NCBI RefSeq assembly: GCF_004365705.1
Contig: NZ_SOBN01000001.1
Location: forward strand, 5,504,001-5,568,000
Source: Streptomyces sp. 846.5
Lineage (GTDB): Bacteria > Actinomycetota > Actinomycetes > Streptomycetales > Streptomycetaceae
Direction of reading: 5' to 3'
DNA length: 64,000 nucleotides
Position 1 is the stretch's first letter; each line of letters opens with the position of its first letter. The position numbers were made by a program, and so were the translations under genes. Shown one piece after another: positions 1-7,927 of this stretch. The notes beneath the pieces were generated by a model. The model was not told the origin of the DNA, did not search any database, and saw nothing but the letters and a program-made list of their open reading frames with translations.

Positions 1-423
1 TAGCCCCCCGGGGGACCAGGGGATAGGAGCCACCCGCCACGCGTGGTCAGGTGACGCACCGCCAGGCGTGGGGTCCATGGGCGCTGGGCTGGTCGGTCGG
101 GCCGTCAGCACGTAGCGCGTGTTGTCTTCAAAGACGCTCAGCGCGTACAGCTCACCGGCCGCCAGCGCGGACATCGCCCGCTGCATCTCGTCAGCGTCGT
201 TAAGCCACCCGAACACCGGCCGGGCATTGCCAAGATCAAGCTGATCAGCCAGATCGAGAGCGCGCCCGCGCAGCCACCGCAGCGCCAACCGGGGTGATCC
301 GGCCGGATGCGATCCCAGCCAGAAGACCCGGTCATGCCCCGGGCACAGGGCAACGGCCTCGCACCAGTACCCGAGCCGCAGGTGCGACTCATGCAGCACG
401 TGCACGTCATCGAGCGTCAGCAC
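1..423 (-). CDS. Hypothetical protein, 3' end beyond the window edge
   Basis: An open minus-strand frame runs from a GTG at 423-421 to the left edge of the window, about 141 codons, without a stop. Its codon use is typical of the surrounding genes, and the peptide (for example DDVHVLHESHLRLGYWCEA near the N-terminus) looks like a folded, Trp- and Leu-containing protein rather than a shadow frame. It lies in the same frame as the gene upstream (508-963), 84 bp after that gene's stop codon, so the two are probably co-transcribed. I do not recognise the family. The start is uncertain because the Shine-Dalgarno sequence is weak, and the C-terminus is missing. Confidence 0.5.
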   Translation of the reverse strand, partial: MLTLDDVHVLHESHLRLGYWCEAVALCPGHDRVFWLGSHPAGSPRLALRWLRGRALDLADQLDLGNARPVFGWLNDADEMQRAMSALAAGELYALSVFEDNTRYVLTARPTSPAPMDPTPGGASPDHAWRVAPIPWSPGGL

Positions 424-507
424 GAGCGGCCCCCGAGGAGGTGCAGCGGGATGCGGCGCGACGCCGGGCCTCGATCCGTTCCGGGAAAGCCGATGGGAGA
501 CATGTGT

Positions 508-963
508 TCACATCCAACCCATGTGCTGGCTACGGAAGTTGGCCTCGCTGACGCGACCTGACAACTTCTCACGCTCGGTCGTCGAACGCACGTGCGCGGG
601 CATCGCCTCCCACTCCTCACCGAAGCCGGAAGCAGGGCGCAAGTACAGGCGACCATCGCGCACGTCCGTCACAACGGCAGTGCGGTCCGTCCGCGTGTCA
701 ACAACCCAGGCCCCGACTTCAGGTACCTGCGGATGCTCCCCGGCCATCGCAATCTCCCTCTCCCGCAAGGCTTCAGCTACCACCCCGCTGCCGTGCTGCC
801 TGGCATCGAAGGCGGCAGTGAAGCTGTCCCAACCGAGCAACTCCCCACCCCCATCACGGAGCCCTTCACCGCTGATCGTGAGCCGCCATAGCATTGCCGG
901 GCGATCCCAAACGATCTCGACCGGAGGGGAGAGTGACGGCTCCTTCCACAGAGCGGAGCTCAT
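508..963 (-). CDS. Conserved hypothetical protein (about 151 aa)
   Basis: The start at 963 is chosen because GGAGGT lies five bases before the ATG; the open frame continues further upstream but without a ribosome site. The protein has no signal peptide or membrane segment and no catalytic motif that I recognise. Its middle part (EVGAWVVDTRTDRTAVVTDV) resembles a small beta-barrel, as in many streptomycete proteins encoded beside XRE regulators. It is divergent from the XRE/TPR gene at 1196, and the shared 232-bp gap carries palindromes, so both genes are probably controlled by that regulator. Function unknown. Confidence 0.65.
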   Translation of the reverse strand: MSSALWKEPSLSPPVEIVWDRPAMLWRLTISGEGLRDGGGELLGWDSFTAAFDARQHGSGVVAEALREREIAMAGEHPQVPEVGAWVVDTRTDRTAVVTDVRDGRLYLRPASGFGEEWEAMPAHVRSTTEREKLSGRVSEANFRSQHMGWM

Positions 964-1107
964 GACGGACCTCCGCAACCACTCCACGTATCTGTCTCGA
1001 CGGCTTGCATGCGCACCAACCTGTCGCCGGTCTCCGGTTTGCCAACGACCCTGTAGGTCCCGGCTCCTCCAGGGTCCCCAACGTGAACACGATCCAGAAC
1101 GCCGAGC

Positions 1108-1155
1108 GGGGTACCCCACCGACCGAAACGGGGTACCCCTGGCCAGTTACTGGCC
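1108..1155. promoter_or_regulatory. Cluster of three palindromes (candidate XRE operators)
   Basis: The divergent gap contains two perfect copies of the 10-bp palindrome GGGGTACCCC at 1108-1117 and 1130-1139, with centres 22 bp apart (about two helical turns). A third palindrome follows, GGCCAGT-T-ACTGGCC at 1141-1155. All three lie just upstream of the XRE-type gene, so self-regulation and control of the divergent gene are likely inferences. Confidence 0.5.
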
Positions 1156-1195
1156 CTAACCTGGAGTGACGTTGAGACCGATCACGGGGAAGTCA

Positions 1196-2506
1196 ATGAG
1201 CAGCCGAGAAACTCGCCGGGCCAGCTATCCCCTGACGATTTCTGACCAACTGCTCAACAGTCCGGCGATGCAGAGCGCATGCCAGTCCCGCGACGTCCAA
1301 GAGATCTTTCGACTCGTCAACCGCCGTGCAGGCGGGAGCTACGCGGACATCGCCGCCGCAGTGGGCAAGATCAGCAGCGCCCGCGTGGGAGACACCATCC
1401 GGGGCGTGCGCAAGATTCGCGGCGCTGTCGTAATCGCCCGGATCGCCGACGGCTTCGGCATCCCCGGACAGTTGCTGGGAATCCCTACCCGGAGCTGGGA
1501 AGAGACCACCCCCAGCGGACCTCCAGAGGACCGGCCAGCCAATCCCGGGCTTGATACCGCCGTTCGCGACTTCGAGACATGGGAAGTGGTCGACACACTC
1601 ACCCGTTCTTCGATCAGCGGCGAGGCGCTGCTCCACCTTGAAGCCGCCGTATACCGAAATGCCACGCTCTATCCCGCGTCTCCTCCAGGTGAGCTGATGC
1701 CCTCGATGCTCAAGCAGATCACCAAGATTCGCGAGTCACTCGACCACCCTCAGCCCGTACGCGTGCGACGGAAGTGCGTGCAACTCCTGGGCGTCCTCTC
1801 CGGACTCGCAGGCAATGCCTTCCTGGACCTTGGCGACTCGGGACAGTCCACAGCGCTCTACCACCTCGGCCGGCTCGCCGCCGACGAGGCCGAGGACGAC
1901 GCGTTGTCGGCATGGCTCCTCACCCTCCAGAGCATCGGCCCGTACTTCTCCCAGACCCCGCACCAGGCCGTCGAGCTGCTCGGACATGCCGCGAGTCTCG
2001 CCGAGGGGGCCCCGAGCCGTCGATGCGCCTGGATCATGGCAAACCAAGCCCGTGCGCACGCTGCCGTCGGCGAGCGAACGGAGGCTCTCGCCGCGCTGGA
2101 CCGAGCCGCCGAACAACTCGCCCAGGCCGATCCGGCCAGCGGTATCGACTTCTTCAACGAGGCACGCTTGGAGGGCATCTCCGGCACTGCCTTCGCCCTC
2201 CTGGGTGACTACAGCGCGGCGGAGACGCTCCTGACTGCCGCTGTCGATCGACGCGCATCCGGCGACGTCAAGGGTCGCGCCTTGCTCACTTTCGATCTCG
2301 CAGAATGCCGAATCGGTCAGGGAGAGATCGATGAGGGCTGCACCGTCGCGCATGCAGCGCTCGACATGGCAGCGGGGAGTTTGGTCCAGCCGATCGTCAC
2401 CCGCTCCCAGAGGTTCGGCCTGAGCCTGGCAGGATGGCAGGACGCGGGACCTGTAGCAGCGCTCACGGAGCGCATCGAGGAGGCGGCCATCCGAGCCGTC
2501 CAGTGA
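1196..2506 (+). CDS. XRE-type transcriptional regulator with TPR-like C-terminal region
   Basis: The ATG at 1196 follows GGGGAAG by five bases; an upstream GTG at 1166 in the same frame lacks such a site. The N-terminal part (roughly residues 25-95, with YADIAAAVGKISSARVGDTIRG) resembles a helix-turn-helix of the XRE class. Residues from about 130 to 430 are Ala/Leu-rich helical repeats of TPR type (ALLTFDLAECRIGQGEIDEG and similar). This architecture is common in Streptomyces regulators that control a neighbouring small gene. It is followed after 13 bp by a NUDIX hydrolase gene, so the two form an operon. The ligand and targets are unknown. Confidence 0.75.
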   Translation: MSSRETRRASYPLTISDQLLNSPAMQSACQSRDVQEIFRLVNRRAGGSYADIAAAVGKISSARVGDTIRGVRKIRGAVVIARIADGFGIPGQLLGIPTRSWEETTPSGPPEDRPANPGLDTAVRDFETWEVVDTLTRSSISGEALLHLEAAVYRNATLYPASPPGELMPSMLKQITKIRESLDHPQPVRVRRKCVQLLGVLSGLAGNAFLDLGDSGQSTALYHLGRLAADEAEDDALSAWLLTLQSIGPYFSQTPHQAVELLGHAASLAEGAPSRRCAWIMANQARAHAAVGERTEALAALDRAAEQLAQADPASGIDFFNEARLEGISGTAFALLGDYSAAETLLTAAVDRRASGDVKGRALLTFDLAECRIGQGEIDEGCTVAHAALDMAAGSLVQPIVTRSQRFGLSLAGWQDAGPVAALTERIEEAAIRAVQ

Positions 2507-2519
2507 AGGGAACCACCAA

Positions 2520-3065
2520 GTGCGTTGGAAGAGCCACGGACGCCGTCTCGTCTACTCAAGCGACTACGTGAACGTCTGGCTCGACACGGTCGACATCCCT
2601 GGAGTGGGAACCGTTGATCACCACGTACTCACCATGCCCCGCGCATCCACCACGGCCGTCGTCACGGACCACCAGGACCGCATGCTGCTGCTCCGGCGAC
2701 ACCGCTTCATCACAGACTCATGGGGCTGGGAAGTGCCAGCGGGCTGGAGTGACCCCGGAGAAGATCCGGAACAGGCCATCCGCAGGGAGATCGAAGAGGA
2801 AACGGGATGGCGACCCGGCCGTGTCGAACTCCTCACCGAGTACAACGCCCTCAGCGGGATCTCCACGATGCGGTTCAGCTGCTTCGAAGCCAGCGGGTGC
2901 GAGTACATCGGGCCACCCACCGACCAGAGCGAATCAGCACGCGTCGAGTGGGTGCCCATCGCAGACGTGATCAAGCTTGCGGCCGAGGGTGAGATCTCCG
3001 ACGGCCCATCGCTCACTGCCATCTCGTACTACCTCGGTATCCACCGCCAACGCAGGCGCGGCTGA
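2520..3065 (+). CDS. NUDIX hydrolase
   Basis: A 181-residue protein with a complete Nudix box at residues 75-97: G75, E81, then REIEEETGW, which fits the GX5EX7REUXEEXGU consensus for a metal-dependent pyrophosphohydrolase. The substrate (ADP-ribose, nucleotide sugar or another X-linked nucleoside diphosphate) cannot be read from the motif; the length and the VPAGW segment are like ADP-ribose pyrophosphatases. The start is a GTG preceded by GAAGGGA. It is the second gene of the XRE operon and ends about 75 bp before a strong hairpin. Confidence 0.88.
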   Translation: MRWKSHGRRLVYSSDYVNVWLDTVDIPGVGTVDHHVLTMPRASTTAVVTDHQDRMLLLRRHRFITDSWGWEVPAGWSDPGEDPEQAIRREIEEETGWRPGRVELLTEYNALSGISTMRFSCFEASGCEYIGPPTDQSESARVEWVPIADVIKLAAEGEISDGPSLTAISYYLGIHRQRRRG

Positions 3066-3139
3066 CGCAATCGCCAGGAACGAGCGAGCGCATGACGTGC
3101 TCGGAGTCACTGCTTAGCCGACTCGACACCCTAGCCGTC

Positions 3140-3177
3140 ACATCGCCGCCCCCGTAGATCATCTGGGGCGGCGATGT
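3140..3177 (+). terminator. Hairpin downstream of the NUDIX gene
   Basis: A perfect 13-bp inverted repeat (ACATCGCCGCCCC and its complement) with a 12-base loop, 75 bp past the NUDIX stop codon. It has no U tract, as is usual for GC-rich actinobacterial terminators. Confidence 0.7.
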
Positions 3178-3226
3178 GCTTTCCGACAGTGCGGAGATGT
3201 ATCCACAGAGGTCAGGCCATGGTGTC

Positions 3227-3469
3227 TTAACAAGGATTGACAGCCGTCATCAGCGTGCCGAGCCGGATCCGCTCGGTGTCCCTGGCCAGGCCGGCCAGGG
3301 TGATCCAGGCGTCGGTGGGGCCGGGCAGGCCGTCCTCGTCGCCCATTCTGAGGTAGTGGTCGGAGCGGAAGAAGGCGTCGAAGCCCAGCTGCTCGGTGGC
3401 CCGGGCGACCGCCAGCAGCGTGTCGTAGGAGGCGCCCTGCTGGGGCTCGGTGAAGATGCGGAGGTCCAT
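3227..3469 (-). pseudogene. Truncated luciferase-like (F420-type) monooxygenase remnant
   Basis: From the ATG at 3469 the first 76 or so residues read like the N-terminus of an LLM-class flavin/F420-dependent oxidoreductase (MDLRIFTEPQQGASYDTLL, FFRSDHYLRMG, then DTERIRLGTLMTA). The frame then runs into VNPC and a stop, whereas the family is normally about 280-350 residues. The rest of the barrel is not found nearby. The break lies next to the terminator of the XRE-NUDIX unit, as if that island had replaced the 3' part of the gene. Confidence 0.7.
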
Positions 3470-3608
3470 GGGGCCATCCTGCCCCAGGGGACGGTTGGGA
3501 GCAGTGGGACGACGCCGTGCGGCGAGGTGGGTGAGCGCGTCGGGCAGGGCGGCCGGAGACTGAGGTGCGGACGACACCCTTGACGAGCCGGTGAACCGTC
3601 CGGAAACT

Positions 3609-3625
3609 GTTGCGTAATACGGATC
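3609..3625 (+). promoter_or_regulatory. Candidate IclR-type operator upstream of betA
   Basis: GTTGCGTAATACGGATC lies about 90 bp before the choline dehydrogenase start. Closely related elements occur before the ferredoxin, aldehyde dehydrogenase, iclR and dimethylglycine oxidase genes of the same regulon. Confidence 0.45.
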
Positions 3626-3712
3626 GAGTTCCCTTAGACGGAACGAGTCATCCGTAGGAGAGGCTGACCGGTCCCCAGAGCTACCGCAGGGTTACGGCAG
3701 AGGAGATATGAC

Positions 3713-5365
3713 GTGCAGCAGTACGACTTCATCATCGTCGGCGGGGGATCCGCGGGCTGCGCGCTCGCCGCACGGCTCAGCGCGGACCCGAGCAACCGGG
3801 TGCTGGTACTGGAGGCCGGACGGCCCGACTACATCTGGGACGTCTTCACCCACATGCCGGCCGCGCTGACCTTCCCCAGCGGCAGCCGCTTCTACGACTG
3901 GCAGTACGAGTCCGAGCCCGAGCCGTACATGCACGGCCGGAAGATCGCCCACGCCCGGGGAAAGCTGCTCGGCGGCTCCAGCTCCATCAACGGCATGATC
4001 TTCCAGCGCGGCAACCCGCTCGACTACGAGCGCTGGGGCGCCGACCCGGGCATGAAGGAGTGGGACTACGCCCACTGTCTCCCCTACTTCAAGCGCATGG
4101 AGAACTGTCTCGCCGACCCGGACACCCCCTTCCGCGGCCACGAAGGCCCGCTGGAGCTGGAGCGCGGCCCGGCGACCAACCCGCTCTTCTCGGCCTTCTT
4201 CGAGGCCGTGCAGCAGGCCGGCTACCCGCTCACCGACGACGTCAACGGCTACCGCCAGGAGGGCTTCGCGCCCTTCGACCGCAACGTCCGCCGCGGCCGC
4301 CGGCTCAGCGCCGCCCGCGCCTACCTGCACCCCGTGCTCAGCCGTCCCAACCTGGACGTGACCACCCGCGCCCTGGTGACCAGGGTGCTCTTCGAGGGCA
4401 AGCGCGCTGTGGGCGTCGAGTACGCGGGCCGGGGCGGCGCGCTGAACCGGGTCTCCGGCGGGAAGATCATCCTGGCCGGAGGGTCCATCAACTCCCCGCA
4501 GCTGCTCCAGCTCTCCGGCGTCGGCAACGCGGACGAGCTCGCCGAACTCGGCATCGACCCGGTCCACCACCTGCCGGGCGTCGGCGAGAACCTGCAGGAC
4601 CACCTGGAGGTCTACGTCCAGCACGCCTGCAAGCAGCCGGTCTCCATGCAGCCCTCGCTGCAGAAGTGGCGCTGGCCGCTGATCGGCGCCGAGTGGCTTT
4701 TCCTGCGCAAGGGGCCGGGCGCCACCAACCACTTCGAGGGCGGCGGCTTCGTCCGCTCCAACGAGGACGTGGCCTACCCCAACCTGATGTTCCACTTCCT
4801 GCCGATCGCGGTCCGCTACGACGGCACCGCCGCGCCCTCCGGCCACGGCTACCAGGTGCACATCGGCCCGATGTACTCGGACGCCCGCGGCAGCGTGAAG
4901 ATCAAGTCCCGGGACCCGCGCGAGCACCCGGCGCTGCGCTTCAACTACCTCTCCACGGAGCAGGACCGCCGCGAGTGGGTGGAGGCCATCCGGGTCACCC
5001 GCAAGATCCTCGGCCAGGAGGCCTTCGCCGCGTTCAGCGACGGCGAGCTCTCGCCCGGACCCTCCGTCGAGACCGACGAGCAGATCCTGGACTGGGTCGC
5101 CAAGGACGGCGAGACCGCTCTGCACCCGTCCTGCACCGCGAAGATGGGCACCGACGAGATGTCCGTCCTGGACCCGGCCACCATGCAGGTGCACGGCGTC
5201 GAGGGGCTCTGCGTGGTGGACGCCTCGTCCATGCCGTACGTGACCAACGGCAACATCTACGCCCCGGTGATGATGCTCGCGGAGAAGGCCGCCGACCTCA
5301 TCCTCGGCAACACGCCGCTGGCCCCCGAGAACGTCGAGTTCTACCGCCACCAGAAGGTGTCGTAG
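3713..5365 (+). CDS. betA: Choline dehydrogenase (GMC oxidoreductase)
   Basis: A 550-residue FAD enzyme of the glucose-methanol-choline family, expected to oxidise choline to betaine aldehyde. The Rossmann FAD motif [16 protein letters not shown] starts at residue 7, and the GMC signature [16 protein letters not shown] lies near residue 88. The active-site region shows H471 in [10 protein letters not shown] and the Asn-rich TNGNIYAP near residue 512, as in choline-oxidising members. The GTG start at 3713 follows AGAGGAG. Within this cluster of betaine-aldehyde and betaine demethylation genes choline is much the most likely substrate, although GMC enzymes vary. The gene ends at a strong bidirectional hairpin. 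Confidence 0.9.
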   Translation: MQQYDFIIVGGGSAGCALAARLSADPSNRVLVLEAGRPDYIWDVFTHMPAALTFPSGSRFYDWQYESEPEPYMHGRKIAHARGKLLGGSSSINGMIFQRGNPLDYERWGADPGMKEWDYAHCLPYFKRMENCLADPDTPFRGHEGPLELERGPATNPLFSAFFEAVQQAGYPLTDDVNGYRQEGFAPFDRNVRRGRRLSAARAYLHPVLSRPNLDVTTRALVTRVLFEGKRAVGVEYAGRGGALNRVSGGKIILAGGSINSPQLLQLSGVGNADELAELGIDPVHHLPGVGENLQDHLEVYVQHACKQPVSMQPSLQKWRWPLIGAEWLFLRKGPGATNHFEGGGFVRSNEDVAYPNLMFHFLPIAVRYDGTAAPSGHGYQVHIGPMYSDARGSVKIKSRDPREHPALRFNYLSTEQDRREWVEAIRVTRKILGQEAFAAFSDGELSPGPSVETDEQILDWVAKDGETALHPSCTAKMGTDEMSVLDPATMQVHGVEGLCVVDASSMPYVTNGNIYAPVMMLAEKAADLILGNTPLAPENVEFYRHQKVS

Positions 5366-5383
5366 GGGTCGGACGGACAGCGC

Positions 5384-5418
5384 GGCGCCGCCGGACGGGG
5401 GGATGGTCCGGCGGCGCC
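5384..5418. terminator. Bidirectional terminator between betA and the ferredoxin reductase gene
   Basis: A perfect 13-bp stem (GGCGCCGCCGGAC with its complement) and a 9-base loop between two convergent genes. Confidence 0.8.
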
Positions 5419-5440
5419 AGTCTGTGCGGGTGAAGGCGGT

Positions 5441-6637
5441 TCAGGGGGTCGCGAGCAGCGGGGTGAGGCCGCGGCGGAGCCGGTTGAACAGTTTGGGCTG
5501 GTTGATCGACAGGTACGCGGTGGTGTGCCCGTCCAGCTCGTAGGCGGCGACGAACGAGCGCGTGTCCAGGTCGCCCTCGACGACGCGCGGCCGGGCGCCG
5601 GGGGCGACATGCCCGGCGAGCTGGATCATCGAGCCGTACTGGTGCGACCAGAAGTACGGCGGGACGGCCCTGGGCGCGGTGGAGGCGCCGGAGAGCAGGG
5701 TGCGGGCGGCGGTGGCCGCCTGCTCCATGGCGTTGGTCCAGTGCTCGATCCGGGCGTGGCGCCCGGTGAAGGGGTGCGGCACCCGGGCCACGTCGCCCAC
5801 CGCGAGCACGTTGGGGATCCCGGTGGCGCAGCCCGCGTCGCAGACCACGCCGTCGTCCACGGCGACGCCGGAGCCGGCCAGCCAGTCGGTGTTCGGCCGC
5901 ACGCCGACGCCGACCAGGACCACGTCCGCCGGGAGCAGCCGGCCGTCGGCCAGCTGAACGCCGGTCACCCGGCCGCCGTCGGCGGTGAGGCCGGCCACGC
6001 CGGTGCCGCAGAGCAACTGCACGCCGTGGTCGGCGTGCAGGCCAGCGCAGAGCAGGCCCATCTCGCGGCCCAGGGCGCGCTCCAGCGGCACCTCGACGGC
6101 CTCCACGACGGTCACCTGCAGGCCGAGGGCGTGTGCCGTGGCGGCGACCTCGGCGCCGATGAACCCGGCGCCGATGACGACCAGCCGGGGGCTGCCCGCG
6201 GTGAGGTCGGCGCGCAGCGCCACGGCGTCGTCCAGGGTGCGCAGGGTGTGGACGCCCGCGAGGCCGTCGGTGCCCGGCAGTCGGCGCGGTGTGGCGCCGG
6301 TGGCCACCACGACGGCGTCGGTGCGCAGTTCGCGGCCTCCGCCGAGGGTGACGGTGCGGGCGCCGGGGTCGAGCCGGGTGGCCGTCTCGCCGAGCAGCCA
6401 CTCCACGCCGAGCCCGTCGTACTCCTCGGCGGTGCCGAGGGCGAGCGAGTCGGCGTCGGCGGTGCCCTTGAGGAAGTCCTTGGAGAGCGGCGGCCGGTCG
6501 TAGGGGAGGTGCCGCTCGGCGCCGACCAGGGTGAGCGCGCCGTCGTAGCCCTCGGCGCGCAGCGCGCGGACGGTGCTCAGCCCGGCGAGGGAGGCGCCGA
6601 CGACGGTGATCGAGCGCGGGACCGGAGTGGTGCTCAC
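5441..6637 (-). CDS. NAD(P)/FAD-dependent ferredoxin reductase of the betaine demethylation system
   Basis: The GTG at 6637 overlaps the stop codon of the upstream Rieske ferredoxin gene (GTGA), giving a 398-residue protein, the usual length of oxygenase-coupled ferredoxin reductases. It has an N-terminal FAD motif (ITVVGASLAGLSTVRALRAE), a central NAD motif (VVIGAGFIGAEVAATAHALG) and the C-terminal FAD contact region (NVLAVGDVARVPHPFTG). The ferredoxin partner lies immediately upstream and a Rieske oxygenase lies at 15003, so it should pass electrons from NAD(P)H to the ferredoxin for glycine betaine demethylation. That substrate assignment rests on context. Confidence 0.88.
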   Translation of the reverse strand: MSTTPVPRSITVVGASLAGLSTVRALRAEGYDGALTLVGAERHLPYDRPPLSKDFLKGTADADSLALGTAEEYDGLGVEWLLGETATRLDPGARTVTLGGGRELRTDAVVVATGATPRRLPGTDGLAGVHTLRTLDDAVALRADLTAGSPRLVVIGAGFIGAEVAATAHALGLQVTVVEAVEVPLERALGREMGLLCAGLHADHGVQLLCGTGVAGLTADGGRVTGVQLADGRLLPADVVLVGVGVRPNTDWLAGSGVAVDDGVVCDAGCATGIPNVLAVGDVARVPHPFTGRHARIEHWTNAMEQAATAARTLLSGASTAPRAVPPYFWSHQYGSMIQLAGHVAPGARPRVVEGDLDTRSFVAAYELDGHTTAYLSINQPKLFNRLRRGLTPLLATP

Positions 6638-6954
6638 GCCGGCTCGCCGACGGTGACGTGCAGGCGGACGAAGCCGTCCTCCACGGTGACCTGATGGGTC
6701 TTCACCGGCGCCTTGGCGGGCAGGCAGGTGGGCAGCCCGGTACGCAGGTCGAAGGCGGCCGCGTGCAGCGGGCACTCGACGAAGCAGCCCTCCAGCCAGC
6801 CGTCCGCGAGCGAGGCGTCCTGGTGGGTGCAGGTGTCGTCGATGGCGTAGAGCGCGCCCTCGGCGTTGAAGACGGCGACGGGGGCGGGGAGGCCGTCGGT
6901 CACCCGAACGGCTTCGCCCGGCGGCAGTTCCTCGATCCGGCACACCGTGATCAT
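6634..6954 (-). CDS. Rieske-type [2Fe-2S] ferredoxin
   Basis: A 106-residue small Rieske protein with the full cluster motif: C42-T-H44 and C61-P-L-H64 in the segment from DTCTHQDASL to VECPLHAAAF. The start is taken at MITVCRIEEL (6954) rather than at a longer upstream extension. The stop overlaps the reductase start by four bases, so translation is probably coupled. It is the electron carrier between the reductase and the terminal oxygenase. The promoter faces iclR across a 127-bp divergent gap that contains GTTGCG-like elements. Confidence 0.9.
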   Translation of the reverse strand: MITVCRIEELPPGEAVRVTDGLPAPVAVFNAEGALYAIDDTCTHQDASLADGWLEGCFVECPLHAAAFDLRTGLPTCLPAKAPVKTHQVTVEDGFVRLHVTVGEPA

Positions 6955-6978
6955 TGAGCCTCCACAGCATCGTATCGC

Positions 6979-7007
6979 ATTACACAACGCGATTCGGGAT
7001 ACGCAAC
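6979..7007 (-). promoter_or_regulatory. Candidate IclR-type operators before the ferredoxin gene
   Basis: Read on the minus strand, GTTGCGTATCCCGAATC begins at 7007 and GTTGTGTAAT begins at 6988. The first matches the betA element at most positions. The pair sits 25-53 bp upstream of the ferredoxin start. Confidence 0.45.
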
Positions 7008-7072
7008 ATGGTCCGGGCTGGCGTGAGCCATTGTCAAGGGGCTGTCACGCGGGCCACGCGCGGTAGGGATAA

Positions 7073-7091
7073 TGTTGCGCCATGAGCAACA
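7073..7091 (+). promoter_or_regulatory. Inverted repeat over the iclR start codon
   Basis: TGTTGC and GCAACA form a perfect 6-bp inverted repeat with a 7-base spacer that contains the ATG at 7082. A regulator bound here would block its own translation start and transcript, which suggests autoregulation. Confidence 0.45.
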
Positions 7092-7882
7092 ACGACAAGG
7101 GACGGTCGTCGATGCCCGCCGAGTCGCCGGTGCAGTCGGTGGACCGCGCGGTGAGCATCCTCGAACTGCTGGCCCGGCAGGGCGAGACCGGGGTCACCGA
7201 GATCGCGGCGGAGCTGGGCGTGCACAAGTCCACCGCCTTCCGGCTCACCGCCGCGCTGGAGTTGCGCGGCCTGGTCGAGCAGGCGGGTGAGCGCGGCAAG
7301 TACCGGCTCGGCATGGGGCTGGTCCGGCTGGCCGGCGCCGCGACCATGCGGATGGACCTCTCGCTGCAGTCCAGGCCGGTCTGCGAGCGGCTGGCCGCCG
7401 AGGTCGCCGAGACCATCAACATGGCCATCCTGGACGACGACGAGGCCGTCAACATCGACCAGGTGATGGGCCCTTCGGCCATCACCAGCCACAACTGGGT
7501 CGGCCAGCGCACCCCGCTGCACGCGACCTCCAGCGGCAAGGTGCTGCTGGCCTACCTGCCGGAGGCGGCGATCGACGCGCGGGTGGCCGTGCTGAAGCGG
7601 TACACCGCGAACACCGTCGTCGACCCGGACCTGCTGCGCGCCCAGCTGTTCACCGCGCGCCAGGAGGGCTACGCCTACACCATCGAGGAGTTGGAGGAGG
7701 GGCTGAACGCGATCGCGGCCCCGGTCTTCGCCCAGACCGGGCAGGTCATCGCGGCGGTCAGCGTCTCCGGGCCCTCTTTCCGCCTCGGCGCCCCGCGGCT
7801 GCTGGAGGAGCTCGCCCCGGCGGTGGTGCGGGCCGCGGCGGAGATATCGGCGCGGCTGGGGTTCCTGAGCGTGGATCAGTAG
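7082..7882 (+). CDS. IclR family transcriptional regulator of the choline/betaine genes
   Basis: A 266-residue protein with an N-terminal winged helix (residues about 15-75, SVDRAVSILELLARQGETGV, then LGVHKSTAFRLTAALELRG) and a C-terminal IclR effector domain (about 90-262). It is divergent from the ferredoxin-reductase operon and sits in the middle of the catabolic cluster, so it is the obvious local regulator. A palindrome spans its start codon, and related half-sites stand before several operons of the cluster. The effector (choline, betaine, dimethylglycine or sarcosine) is not evident. Confidence 0.88.
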   Translation: MSNNDKGRSSMPAESPVQSVDRAVSILELLARQGETGVTEIAAELGVHKSTAFRLTAALELRGLVEQAGERGKYRLGMGLVRLAGAATMRMDLSLQSRPVCERLAAEVAETINMAILDDDEAVNIDQVMGPSAITSHNWVGQRTPLHATSSGKVLLAYLPEAAIDARVAVLKRYTANTVVDPDLLRAQLFTARQEGYAYTIEELEEGLNAIAAPVFAQTGQVIAAVSVSGPSFRLGAPRLLEELAPAVVRAAAEISARLGFLSVDQ

Positions 7883-7891
7883 CACGTGGGA

Positions 7892-7920
7892 CCGCCCCAG
7901 CCCGGCGGGGCTGGGGGCGG
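7892..7920. terminator. Hairpin between convergent iclR and permease genes
   Basis: CCGCCCCAGCCC pairs with GGGCTGGGGGCGG (one bulged G) around a 4-base loop in the 45-bp gap between the two stop codons. Confidence 0.7.
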
Positions 7921-7927
7921 GGACCGG

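Noticed and set aside
3692..5350. 552-codon minus-strand frame opposite the choline dehydrogenase gene
   Set aside because: It is the antisense shadow of a high-GC gene; it has no family-like motifs, and the betA frame has complete GMC signatures.
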